Program-made: the position numbers and the translations under genes
From: Arthrobacter cryoconiti
GTDB lineage: Bacteria; Actinomycetota; Actinomycetes; Actinomycetales; Micrococcaceae
Direction of reading: 5' to 3'
Length of the DNA: 64,000 nucleotides
Assembly (NCBI RefSeq): GCF_020905375.1
Contig: NZ_JAJJBU010000003.1
Location: forward strand, 248,001 to 312,000
Shown: positions 18,393 through 26,756 of the stretch, piece by piece
How the letters are laid out: the number at the start of each line of letters is the position of its first letter
How positions within the stretch are numbered: the first letter of the stretch is position 1
The notes under the pieces: generated by a model
The model's input: only the letters and a program-made list of their open reading frames with translations
Databases searched by the model: none
What the model was told of the DNA's origin: nothing

Positions 18393-18474
18393 AGTTCGCG
18401 CCAGCGCCCAACCGGCGACTAGTTTTGCGCATAGTACTCCTGGCGTGGAACTCACCACGAGTTTCGCGCCAGCG
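18393..18474 (+). repeat. Intergenic hairpin repeat, copy B
   Basis: Starts four bases after the ABC-F stop and aligns full length with copies A and C. Stem CTGGCGTGGAACTC (18440-18453) with GAGTTTCGCGCCAG (18459-18472) around a five-base loop; the two departures from perfect pairing become G-U pairs in RNA, so the fold is kept. Confidence 0.8.
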
Positions 18475-18576
18475 CGAAGTAGAGATATTCCTCCCCAGCG
18501 GACTCTGCTTCCTTAGTTATCCACATCTGCGTAGATCCACCGGACTGCTGTGTTGAGGGTGCTCCAGACTGGGGTG

Positions 18577-19413
18577 ATGGCTGGACATCAAGGTAAAAAT
18601 AGGCACCCGGATTCGTTGGAACGTGTGATCTCATCGTTCGGAACGGTGGCTAGGCGCCGAGACTTAACGGCCGCCGGTTTCTCTTCGTGGCAGCTTTCGC
18701 AGGCTGAAACTCACGGCCGGATCGTTGGGGTTGCTCGGGGCTATTTCGGGCTGCCAAAGCCCGACCCATTAGATGTCCTGCTAGCCAAGAACCACGGCTG
18801 TCGATCGTGCCTGAGCCGTGCCAAACAGCTTGGTTTGTGGGTTATCCGTGAGCCAGAACGGCTCCATATCGCTGTGGCGCACGGCCGACCAGTGATGGGC
18901 TGTGTGGTCCACCGGATTCGGGGCACACAGACGCTCATGGACGTCTTGTATCAGTGTGTGAAGTGCGGGAGCGAAGTTGAAGCGTTGTGTGCCCTTGAAT
19001 CTGCAATCGTCCTCAAAAAGTGCACTTTTGCACAACTTCGGCACGCGTTCGCCCGCAGGGAAGACGTGGCCGCCCGGGCGATTATTGCCCTGATCGATCC
19101 GCAGTCTCAATCGATCCTTGAAACCGTGGCTCGCTATTACATTCAGAAAGCCGGGTACAACGTCCAGGGACAGTTTTACGTCAAGGGAGTCGGCCACCTT
19201 GATTTGTTGGTGGATGGGATCCTTGGCGTGGAAACAGACGGGCAAACGTACCACAACACGCCAGATGGCTGGAGTGAAGATCTGCGAAGGGATAACCTGC
19301 TGGTCGTAAACGGCCTCTGGTGTCTGCGTCTGCCAACAGAAATAGTGCTCCAACGCCCAGAAATCATGCTCACGTGGGTGCGGCAGGCGTTGGAAAAGAT
19401 TCAGGGTGCGTAG
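18577..19413 (+). CDS. DUF559 domain protein with AbiEi-like N-terminus
   Basis: 278 residues from the ATG at 18577 (GTG at 18550 possible). The N-terminal third (VARRRDLTAAGFSSWQLSQAETHGRIVGVARGYFGLP) has the winged-helix look of AbiEi-type antitoxin or transcriptional regulator N-termini. The C-terminal third (GQFYVKGVGHLDLLVDGILGVETDGQTYH, then DLRRDNLL) is the DUF559/Vsr-like nuclease fold, with the conserved D and E of that fold in HLDLLVDG and VETDG. Such proteins are common and multicopy in Micrococcaceae; function is unproven. It is bracketed by two copies of the intergenic repeat, which hints at a mobile or exchanged unit. Confidence 0.7.
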   Translation: MAGHQGKNRHPDSLERVISSFGTVARRRDLTAAGFSSWQLSQAETHGRIVGVARGYFGLPKPDPLDVLLAKNHGCRSCLSRAKQLGLWVIREPERLHIAVAHGRPVMGCVVHRIRGTQTLMDVLYQCVKCGSEVEALCALESAIVLKKCTFAQLRHAFARREDVAARAIIALIDPQSQSILETVARYYIQKAGYNVQGQFYVKGVGHLDLLVDGILGVETDGQTYHNTPDGWSEDLRRDNLLVVNGLWCLRLPTEIVLQRPEIMLTWVRQALEKIQGA

Positions 19414-19426
19414 GCGGTCCCGGAGG

Positions 19427-19508
19427 TGTTTGCGCCAGCGCGCAATTGGCCCCGGGTTTTGCGCATAATGCACCTGGCGCGGAACTCACTACGAGTTTTG
19501 CGCCAACG
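19427..19508 (+). repeat. Intergenic hairpin repeat, copy C
   Basis: Starts 13 bases after the stop of the DUF559 gene. Core gttttgcgcataatgcacc and flanks match copies A and B. Stem CTGGCGCGGAACTC (19474-19487) with GAGTTTTGCGCCAA (19493-19506), five-base loop. Confidence 0.8.
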
Positions 19509-19620
19509 GTAAGTGGGCCGCCGTCGAGCCTTAAAAAGTGTGAAATTTGACACCTCAAGCAAACAAATTTGTCAGCTGACACCGCCTCAACTCGCGAAAC
19601 GGGGCTCTGGCGTGGCACAC

Positions 19621-19626
19621 TATATT
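19621..19626 (+). promoter_or_regulatory. Candidate -10 element of the tRNA-Gln promoter
   Basis: TATATT lies 35 bases before the mature tRNA 5' end, which would give a transcript start near 19633 and a short leader. No convincing -35 is visible at the matching distance. Confidence 0.35.
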
Positions 19627-19660
19627 CTCGTGAGCTTGCCGTAAAGGGAAAACTTCACAT

Positions 19661-19732
19661 TCCGCCCTGGTGTAATGGCAGCACCCCAGCCTTTGGAGCT
19701 GTGGAGTATAGGTTCGAATCCTATGGGCGGAA
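19661..19732 (+). tRNA. tRNA-Gln (anticodon TTG)
   Basis: Acceptor arms TCCGCCC and GGGCGGA pair perfectly, with discriminator A; CCA is not encoded. The anticodon loop CTTTGGA gives anticodon TTG (codon CAA; CAG by wobble), and the T arm ATAGG-TTCGAAT-CCTAT is complete. U1-A72 is the usual tRNA-Gln identity pair. Its place just before glmU is conserved in actinobacteria. Confidence 0.95.
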
Positions 19733-19834
19733 CAGTGCTAGAAATTCGGGCGGCGCTGTGAACGGGTACCATGGACTTGTTTCCAATTGCGTACATTTGA
19801 TCACGGACAGTGGTCCGGGTAGGAGTGCCACTTA

Positions 19835-21286
19835 GTGAGCCCCCAAGACACAAAATCATTCAATCTCGCTGCCGTAGTGGTGTTAGCGGCCGGGGCCGGC
19901 ACTCGGATGAAGTCTCGAATTCCCAAGATCTTGCATCCCATTGGCGGGGTTTCCATGGTGGGACATGCACTCGCCGCAGCCAAAGGACTCAACCCGAATC
20001 GCCTCGCCGTGGTGGTGCGTTTCGAGCGCGATCAGGTGGCTGCGCACATTGCCGCCTTGGACCCATCAGCCGTCATAGTTGACCAGGACAACGTCCCCGG
20101 TACCGGGCGTGCTGTGCAAGCGGCCCTGGAAGTGCTGGATGCAGAAGTCCCGACGCGTGGCACAGTGGTTGTCACCTATGGTGATGTCCCACTTCTGACG
20201 AGCGAGCTGCTGAGCGAACTGACGGCGACCCATGAACGTGACGGCAATGCTGTCACCGTCCTGACCGCCGTCCTGGCGGATGCCGCCGGTTATGGACGCA
20301 TCTTGCGCGATGAAACTGACGGTACGGTGCTAGGCATCCGCGAGCATAAGGACGCCACCGACGAAGAGCGTGCCATCAAGGAGATCAACTCCGGCATCTA
20401 CGCTTTCGACGCCGATGTCCTGCGCAAAGCTCTCAAACTCGTCACCACGGATAATAACCAGGGAGAGATGTACCTGACGGATGTGTTGGGCCTTGCCAGG
20501 AACGACGGCGGCCGCGTCGCCGCGGTTCTCACCACAGATAAGTGGCAGGTAGAAGGCGCCAATGATCGGGTCCAGCTCGCGGCACTTGGCAAGGAGCACA
20601 ACCACCGGATTGTGCAGGCGTGGATGCGTGCAGGTGTCACTGTGATCGATCCGGCCACCACCTGGATTGATTCCACCGTGCAGTTGGAGCAGGACGTGAC
20701 GATTCTCCCCGGCACTCAGCTGCACGGAAAAACCACTGTGGCCCAGGACGCCGTCGTCGGCCCTGATTCAACCCTGACGGACGTTCAGATCGGTGCGGGC
20801 GCGCATGTCACGCGCACAGAGGGAACAGGTGCCGTGATTGGGGCGCGATCCCAGGTGGGTCCCTTTACGTATCTGCGCCCCGGAACGGTGCTTGGCGCGG
20901 ACGGTAAGATCGGCGCATTTTATGAAACCAAGAACGTCACGATCGGCCGAGGTTCCAAGCTCTCCCATCTGGGCTACGCTGGCGACGCGGAAATTGGCGA
21001 GGACACTAACATTGGCTGCGGCAATATCACAGCTAACTACGACGGCGTCAACAAGCACCGCACGAAGATCGGCTCAGGTGTCCGAACCGGATCCAACACG
21101 GTTTTCGTGGCGCCCGTGTCCGTGGGCGACGGCGCTTTCACCGGTGCCGGTGCTGTGGTGCGCAAGGATGTCCCCGCCGGGGCATTGAGCCTGACGGTGG
21201 CCCCACAGCGCAACGCCGAAGGCTGGACGGTCGCGAACCGACCCGGGAGCATCTCCGCACAGGCAGCGGAAAACTCCGCTAACTAA
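19835..21286 (+). CDS. glmU: Bifunctional GlmU: GlcNAc-1-P uridylyltransferase / GlcN-1-P acetyltransferase
   Basis: 483 residues, GTG start. Makes UDP-GlcNAc for peptidoglycan. The N-terminal pyrophosphorylase domain has the nucleotide loop LAAGAGTRMKSRIPKIL; the middle has EINSGIYAFD. The C-terminal left-handed beta helix follows from about 255, with YLRPGTVLGADGKIGAFYETKN and NYDGVNKHRTKIGSGVRTGSNT of the acetyltransferase site. Complete and typical in length. prs follows after 38 bases, probably in the same operon. Confidence 0.96.
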   Translation: MSPQDTKSFNLAAVVVLAAGAGTRMKSRIPKILHPIGGVSMVGHALAAAKGLNPNRLAVVVRFERDQVAAHIAALDPSAVIVDQDNVPGTGRAVQAALEVLDAEVPTRGTVVVTYGDVPLLTSELLSELTATHERDGNAVTVLTAVLADAAGYGRILRDETDGTVLGIREHKDATDEERAIKEINSGIYAFDADVLRKALKLVTTDNNQGEMYLTDVLGLARNDGGRVAAVLTTDKWQVEGANDRVQLAALGKEHNHRIVQAWMRAGVTVIDPATTWIDSTVQLEQDVTILPGTQLHGKTTVAQDAVVGPDSTLTDVQIGAGAHVTRTEGTGAVIGARSQVGPFTYLRPGTVLGADGKIGAFYETKNVTIGRGSKLSHLGYAGDAEIGEDTNIGCGNITANYDGVNKHRTKIGSGVRTGSNTVFVAPVSVGDGAFTGAGAVVRKDVPAGALSLTVAPQRNAEGWTVANRPGSISAQAAENSAN

Positions 21287-21324
21287 GACTTCTCACCTAC
21301 CCCACCCTGCGAGAAAGCGATCCC

Positions 21325-22305
21325 ATGAGCGAACTAAGTTACAACGTCGACAAGAAACTGGTGTTGGCGTCAGGCCGTGCGCACCCTGAACTGGCTGAGG
21401 AAGTTGCGCGCTGTCTGAACACTGAGCTGCTGCCGATGTCTGCTTATGACTTCGCTAACGGGGAAATCTACGTGCGCTCGGGGGAGAGCGTACGAGGCAA
21501 AGAAGTTTTCATCATTCAGGCCCACCCGGCGCCATTGAATAACTGGCTCATGGAACAGCTCATCATGGTGGATTCCATGAAGCGGGCCTCGGCCCGTCGG
21601 ATCACCGTGGTGGCACCGTTCTACCCCTATGCCCGCCAAGACAAGAAGGGCCGTGGCCGGGAGCCGATCTCTGCCCGTCTGGTCGCGGACCTCTATAAGA
21701 CGGCCGGCGCTGACCGCATCATGAGCGTGGACTTGCACACTGCCCAGATTCAGGGCTTCTTTGACGGTCCCGTGGACCACCTTTTTGCCATCCCGTTGCT
21801 GGCTGGGCATATTCGTAAGGTTGTCGGGGACGACGCCGTCACGGTCGTTTCCCCTGATACTGGCCGCGTGCGCGTGGCTGAGCAGTGGGCCGAGCGCCTG
21901 GGTGGGGCGCCGCTGGCCTTCGTGCACAAGTCTCGTGACTTAACGGTGCCGAACCAAGCGGTTTCCAAGACTGTGGTCGGCCAGGTTGCCGGGCGCACCT
22001 GCGTGCTTATTGATGACATGATCGACACCGGCGGAACCATTGCTGGTGCCGTGCGCGTGCTCAAGGATGCCGGTGCCAAGGACGTCATTATCGCCGCGAC
22101 TCACGCCGTGTTCTCGGACCCGGCAGCTGAGCGTCTCGCGAACTGTGGTGCCCGTGAAGTGGTGGTCACTGACACTCTCCCGATCCCGGCCGCCAAACGC
22201 TTCCCCACACTGACCGTGCTCTCGATTGCTCCGCTGTTGGCTCGCGCCATCAAGGAAGTCTTTGAAGACGGCTCAGTGACCAGTCTCTTCGACGGCAACG
22301 CCTAG
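21325..22305 (+). CDS. prs: Ribose-phosphate pyrophosphokinase
   Basis: 326 residues. Forms PRPP from ribose-5-phosphate and ATP for nucleotide, histidine and NAD synthesis and, in actinobacteria, for decaprenyl-phosphoryl-arabinose-type precursors. Seen: YARQDKKGRGREPISARLVA (flexible loop), MSVDLHTAQIQGFFD, and the PRPP-binding loop VLIDDMIDTGGT. Class I enzyme of normal length. Follows glmU closely and is followed by a strong hairpin at 22372. Confidence 0.96.
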   Translation: MSELSYNVDKKLVLASGRAHPELAEEVARCLNTELLPMSAYDFANGEIYVRSGESVRGKEVFIIQAHPAPLNNWLMEQLIMVDSMKRASARRITVVAPFYPYARQDKKGRGREPISARLVADLYKTAGADRIMSVDLHTAQIQGFFDGPVDHLFAIPLLAGHIRKVVGDDAVTVVSPDTGRVRVAEQWAERLGGAPLAFVHKSRDLTVPNQAVSKTVVGQVAGRTCVLIDDMIDTGGTIAGAVRVLKDAGAKDVIIAATHAVFSDPAAERLANCGAREVVVTDTLPIPAAKRFPTLTVLSIAPLLARAIKEVFEDGSVTSLFDGNA

Positions 22306-22371
22306 CATTTTCGGCTGGCGCCTGCGCAGAAGTTCCCGCTAACGCCAACCACTTTCCTTCCGCGCTAAACC

Positions 22372-22419
22372 CGGATCGGGTTCGGTGCCACTTGATCACT
22401 GGCGCCGAACCCGAGTTCG
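22372..22419 (+). terminator. Strong hairpin downstream of prs
   Basis: ggatcgggttcggtgcca and tggcgccgaacccgagttc form an about 17-bp stem with a nine-base loop. A T-tract is missing, so it may be a rho-independent terminator of the GC-only type or an RNA-stabilising end. It sits 65 bases after the prs stop. Confidence 0.5.
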
Positions 22420-22485
22420 GTTCGGCCCAGCGGCGTCCGGAGGCAGCGAATCCTCTGCTAAACTTGGAAAGTAAACCTTGGCGAG

Positions 22486-22504
22486 GGACGCTTATATTGC
22501 GTCC
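22486..22504 (+). promoter_or_regulatory. Leader hairpin upstream of rplY
   Basis: GGACGC and GCGTCC pair around a seven-base loop, about 100 bases before the rplY start, within a 295-bp gap. It could belong to the rplY mRNA leader. The gap also holds the hairpin at 22372 and no gene. Confidence 0.35.
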
Positions 22505-22600
22505 GTGATCGACTAGGTCCCACAGCTCCTGAATCTTGAAGGATTGTGTAGGCCTGTTTAGTCCACGCGAAGAACCACAAAGATAAAAGGAGCTTTTTCT

Positions 22601-23176
22601 ATGTCTGATTTGAACCTCACGGGCGAACTTCGCACCGAATTCGGCAAGGGCGCAGCACGTCGTATCCGCCGTGCAGACCAGATCCCCGCAGTTGTCTACG
22701 GCCACGGCGTAGCCCCCTTGCACATCGTCTTGCCGGAGCGCGCAACCGTGCGTGCGATCCGCGGCGCCAATGCTTTGCTGACGATCACGGTGGATGGCAA
22801 GGCTCACTTGGCACTCGTCAAAGATATCCAGCGTGACCCTCTGCTCCAGATCGTTGAGCACATCGACCTGCTGACAGTGAAGAAGGGTGAGAAGGTCGTT
22901 GTTGACGTCCCGATCATCCTCACCGGCGAGCCGGCCCCGTCCGTCGTCGTCAACCAGGAAGAAATGGTCGTCAGCCTTTCCGCAGACGCCACACACTTGC
23001 CTGTCAGCGTTGAAGTCAAGCTGGACGGGCGCGTAGCTGGCCAGCACATCTATGCCTCCGACCTGACCCTGCCGGCCAACGTTGCCCTGTTGACTGATCC
23101 CACTTTGTTGGTCGCGCATTTGGCTGAGCCTAACGTTGCCGCTGACGAGGAAACCGCAGCAGTAGCAGCAGAGTAA
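22601..23176 (+). CDS. rplY: 50S ribosomal protein L25 (CTC/TL5 form)
   Basis: 191 residues. The N-terminal L25 domain (LTGELRTEFGKGAARRIRRADQIPAVVYG) binds 5S rRNA; the longer C-terminal beta domain (from about 95) makes it the general-stress CTC/TL5 type rather than the short E. coli form. A strong Shine-Dalgarno (aaaggag) precedes the ATG by about nine bases. The acidic Ala/Glu tail is usual in actinobacteria. Partner of the following pth gene, ten bases downstream. Confidence 0.95.
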   Translation: MSDLNLTGELRTEFGKGAARRIRRADQIPAVVYGHGVAPLHIVLPERATVRAIRGANALLTITVDGKAHLALVKDIQRDPLLQIVEHIDLLTVKKGEKVVVDVPIILTGEPAPSVVVNQEEMVVSLSADATHLPVSVEVKLDGRVAGQHIYASDLTLPANVALLTDPTLLVAHLAEPNVAADEETAAVAAE

Positions 23177-23186
23177 CTTTTACTCC

Positions 23187-23762
23187 ATGTCTACTACATG
23201 GCTTGTAGTCGGGCTCGGGAATCCCGGGCCCGGCTACAGCCGTAACAGGCACAATATTGGCTACATGGTGGTTGAAGAACTTGCTTCCCGCCATGGCGTC
23301 ACCTTCAAGAACCACAAAGCGAGGGCCCTCATTGCCCAAACGCGTTTAAGTGTTGGTGGACCGAGGGTGGTGTTAGCCAAACCGTCGGTTTTTATGAACC
23401 TCAATGGGGCGCCGACGGCGGTGCTTGCCAAGTTCTTTGACGTTTTGCCCGAGCACGTGCTTGCCATTCATGACGAGATTGACATCCCTTTTGATACGGT
23501 CAAATTAAAACAAGGTGGCAGTGAGGGCGGTCACAATGGGCTGCGAAGCATCTCCTCAGTGATGGGCACAAAGGACTACTACCGGGTGCGCGTCGGTGTG
23601 GGGCGGCCCCCAGGGCGTGGAGATGCAGCCAGCCACGTGTTGAGGGATTTTTCCTCCACGGAAAACAAAACGCTGCCGTTCCTGATAGATGCTGGTGCTG
23701 ACGCAGTTGAGGTTCTCATTGCGGAAGGCCTAACGGCAGCGCAACAAAAATTTCAGGGCTGA
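23187..23762 (+). CDS. pth: Peptidyl-tRNA hydrolase
   Basis: 191 residues. Releases peptides from prematurely dropped peptidyl-tRNA. Seen: VGLGNPGPGYSRNRHNIGY with the catalytic His, FMNLNG with the substrate Asn, and HDEIDIPFDTVKLKQGGSEGGHNGLRS with the Asp and second His. Cotranscribed with rplY. It is the last core gene before the accessory region; the 232 bases after it hold a small perfect palindrome (GGTGGC-T-GCCACC near 23800) and the promoter at 23923. Confidence 0.95.
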   Translation: MSTTWLVVGLGNPGPGYSRNRHNIGYMVVEELASRHGVTFKNHKARALIAQTRLSVGGPRVVLAKPSVFMNLNGAPTAVLAKFFDVLPEHVLAIHDEIDIPFDTVKLKQGGSEGGHNGLRSISSVMGTKDYYRVRVGVGRPPGRGDAASHVLRDFSSTENKTLPFLIDAGADAVEVLIAEGLTAAQQKFQG

Positions 23763-23922
23763 AATAGATGTCTCCACTGCCAAGACCTAACTTGAATCCC
23801 GGTGGCTGCCACCCCAATGGCTCAAGACCCATCGCAGTATGGCTTGCGTGGTCCTGTCTTCAAGATGGCTAGTAGGTGGATTTTTGATGAACGGATGGGC
23901 AAGCGCTTCCCAAAAAAACTGA

Positions 23923-23951
23923 TCGATATCCCTGCTTCGTCCTGTTACAAT
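23923..23951 (+). promoter_or_regulatory. Candidate sigma70-type promoter of the LuxR regulator pair
   Basis: TCGATA (23923-23928), a 17-base spacer and TACAAT (23946-23951) match the -35/-10 spacing of housekeeping promoters; the -10 is one base from consensus. It lies 43 bases before the ATG at 23995. Confidence 0.5.
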
Positions 23952-23994
23952 CACTGCTAGGAGCAACCGCGGTTTCTAAGGGCCGCTTTCTTGC

Positions 23995-26754
23995 ATGATA
24001 AACGGGGTCTCAAAAATGACAATGGAAAAAGTTGTCGCTCCTGAGTCGTGGGTCCAGGGCGGTGAAGGTACATCCCGTGGAGCCCTGGGGGCGGTTGATC
24101 GTAATTCGTGGTCGCCGTATGGGCGTCATGACAAAGCGAACCAAGTTTTAGAAATTCTCCAAAACTCCGCAAGATATGGCGCTGTGGTCATCGGTCCTTG
24201 GGGTGTCGGAAAAACGGCGTTGGCCCGAAATATTGAAAAGTTACTGAACCCAACCACACATGTTGTCAGAGTTTTTGGTTCCACCACCATGACTTCGATT
24301 CCTTATGGCCCACTTTCGTTGTTGGTTGCCAAGCTACCTACAACTGCCTTAGAGACACCCGTAGGTATCATTCACGGCATCGCCGACCTCCTGCAAAGTG
24401 AGGCCAACGGCAAAAAAGTTCTCTTGATCATAGATGATCTACCCGGCTTGGACGTCATGAGTCTCGGCGTGATCATGCATTTGGTCATTAGCGGCTGCGT
24501 CAAGATTCTCGTTATGGTGAGGGACCTCAACAATCTTCCCGAGGACATGCTCTGGTTGCATAAAGACGGCTTATTGGATCAAGTTCAACTGGAATACTTC
24601 AGCCGCGCGGAAGTTGCGGAGCTTATTTCCTCGGCAACAGATTCGGCGATCTCTGAGTCGGCGGTCACAGCGCTACACAGTGCAAGCAGTGGTATCCCTC
24701 TAGTGCTCAAAGCGCTTTTTGATGAGCAGGTAGCCAATGGTGGCATACGCCATCGGCGTGGAGTTTGGGTCGTCACTGGTCCCATCAACTTGGATCCAGC
24801 CAGTGCTCTATCTGAAATTGTGTCCTCGGTCCTAGCCCGGGAGAATGAAACTGTCCGCGTAGGCGTTGAGAAGATGGCGCTGATTCGCAGAGCCCCACTT
24901 TCGATTGTGATATCTGCCCTCGGAGAAGACACCGCGGCCCAGATGGAGCAGCGGGGCTTTCTTAAGATCAGCTCTCAGAAATGGCGACACACTTACCTGA
25001 CTCACCGCTATGTGGCAGACATCGTTCGAGGCTGGCTGTCCGCGGAGCGGAAAGCGACTCTTCTGGCTGAGATCTCCGCCTGCGCTAGCTCGGAGCTTAA
25101 GGCATTGGACGGGCCGGAGATCATGTCCATGGCCGCGTGGTCGTTGGACGCTGGGTTGGTACTGGCACCAGAAGCGGCCTTAACGGCAGCTCTAGAAGCT
25201 GTGCGGAACTTTGACCCCGGTCTGGCCCTTCGCTGTACTGCGCAAATCCCGCCCACTCATCGCCTGAGGATCGACGCCATCCAGGCGCGCAGTAAGGCGT
25301 TTAGGATTTTGGCTGACTACCAGCGTGCACTCCAGGAGCTGGAAACAGTCTCCGAGGCCGATCAAGCCGAACTTGATCTGGAAGACTACTGTGCTTGGGC
25401 GGCTTCGTTGTGCGGGGCGCTGCTCTGGGTGGATGGTGGTTGTGTAAGGATTCCCGGTGTGTTGGCTGCGGCGCATGAACGGATCACCCAAGTCAGCGAA
25501 TCCGGGAGTGCTACCCATCTAAGCATCCGGACGGCTGAGAATACTCTTAGACTGGCGTTCTTCGAGCAGCAGATATTTCGCGGTGACTATGCCGGTGCCA
25601 TCGAGGAACTTGAGAGCGCTAGTGAGGACGACGGCGATCCTGGCTTTGCACTCAATTGCTCCGCTCTGCTTGTTCCAGCTTTTGCAGCTACGGGGCGGGA
25701 ACTCGATGCCGTGGCTCTTGCCAAGCGAGTCTTGGGAACCGTTGACTCGGGGCGTCAGGGGCTGTGTTTCGCCGACTACTGCAAGGACGGCATGCATAAT
25801 GCCTTGACCTGGAGTGGACTGTGGCGCGAATCCGTTGACCTGCTCAGGAACGAACTTGAGGGTTTGTCACAGCTGGCGTCGTATAGCGGTGGGCTGATCG
25901 AGTTAAGATTAGGACTGTCCTACACATATGCAGGCCGGGGCGAGGAGGCGGTGGCTGTGTTGTTGGCAGCTACGGCGCAGTTGGAGGTCCGGGAATTTCG
26001 CAATTCACTGCCGCTGGCCTATTCGGCGCTGGCATTCGCCTACGCGCAAATCAACAATGAAACTGAAGCGCTGCGTCATTTGGCCCTCGCAGAAGATGCC
26101 ACGCGACCAACCCTTTGGACGAATGACTCTATGTCTTTGTTTTTTCGCTGGATGGCGATGCGCTGGCTTGATGATTCTCAAGCCAGCCATCAGCTGATGG
26201 ATACGGCGCGTGAGGACATCGCCCAGAAACGGTATACGATCGCATCGATGTCCATTTTTGGCAGCACCATTCATGGCTCCGAGAAAGACTACCGGCTCCT
26301 GGAAGAGGTTTCGCTTCGACGGCAGGGCCCCATGGCTACCATCAGTGTTCTGCTCGCCGTGAGCTGCCAGGACCGCGATGCAGGTAAAGCGCTTGAGGCG
26401 GCGGCTTTGGCGCAGGAACTCAGATTAGATGCTGTGGAATCGCGTTGCTCCGTGCTGGCCCTGGATCTCGCGCGGGACAATGGGCAACACGGGCAGGCCA
26501 GAATGGCTCGGGAGCGGCTAGCGCATCTGAAAGAGAAACTGGCGGTATTGCCGGTCTCACCGGCAAACCAGCAGGTGAAGCTGACTCAGCGTGAACTTCA
26601 GATAGCAAAGCTGGCCAAACGTGGCTTCGGAAATAGGGCTATTGCCGACCGCATCGGCGTTTCCGTCCGTACGGTCGAAGGCCACCTTTATCAGGTGTAC
26701 AGCAAGTTGGGCGTCACTACTCGTGGCGAACTTGAGCAGGGCGTGGAGCTTTAG
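23995..26754 (+). CDS. Large ATP-binding LuxR family regulator (LAL-like), first of a tandem pair
   Basis: 919 residues; an in-frame ATG at 24016 with a gggg motif upstream is a good alternative start. N-terminal AAA/STAND-type ATPase with intact Walker A GPWGVGKT (67-74) and Walker B VLLIIDDL, a long helical, TPR-like middle (about 370-850), and a C-terminal LuxR helix-turn-helix: LTQRELQIAKLAKRG, then SVRTVEGHLYQVYSKLG. LAL-type regulators couple ligand or protein binding and ATP hydrolysis to transcription activation. It lies directly before its paralogue and the exopolysaccharide genes, so control of that locus is a fair inference. The sensed signal is unknown. Confidence 0.87.
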   Translation: MINGVSKMTMEKVVAPESWVQGGEGTSRGALGAVDRNSWSPYGRHDKANQVLEILQNSARYGAVVIGPWGVGKTALARNIEKLLNPTTHVVRVFGSTTMTSIPYGPLSLLVAKLPTTALETPVGIIHGIADLLQSEANGKKVLLIIDDLPGLDVMSLGVIMHLVISGCVKILVMVRDLNNLPEDMLWLHKDGLLDQVQLEYFSRAEVAELISSATDSAISESAVTALHSASSGIPLVLKALFDEQVANGGIRHRRGVWVVTGPINLDPASALSEIVSSVLARENETVRVGVEKMALIRRAPLSIVISALGEDTAAQMEQRGFLKISSQKWRHTYLTHRYVADIVRGWLSAERKATLLAEISACASSELKALDGPEIMSMAAWSLDAGLVLAPEAALTAALEAVRNFDPGLALRCTAQIPPTHRLRIDAIQARSKAFRILADYQRALQELETVSEADQAELDLEDYCAWAASLCGALLWVDGGCVRIPGVLAAAHERITQVSESGSATHLSIRTAENTLRLAFFEQQIFRGDYAGAIEELESASEDDGDPGFALNCSALLVPAFAATGRELDAVALAKRVLGTVDSGRQGLCFADYCKDGMHNALTWSGLWRESVDLLRNELEGLSQLASYSGGLIELRLGLSYTYAGRGEEAVAVLLAATAQLEVREFRNSLPLAYSALAFAYAQINNETEALRHLALAEDATRPTLWTNDSMSLFFRWMAMRWLDDSQASHQLMDTAREDIAQKRYTIASMSIFGSTIHGSEKDYRLLEEVSLRRQGPMATISVLLAVSCQDRDAGKALEAAALAQELRLDAVESRCSVLALDLARDNGQHGQARMARERLAHLKEKLAVLPVSPANQQVKLTQRELQIAKLAKRGFGNRAIADRIGVSVRTVEGHLYQVYSKLGVTTRGELEQGVEL

Positions 26755-26756
26755 CA

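Noticed and set aside
22309-22420. Fourth copy of the intergenic hairpin repeat
   Set aside because: It shares short ggcgcc and gcgc motifs but lacks the GTTTTGCGCATA core and the conserved stem; treated as an independent hairpin behind prs.
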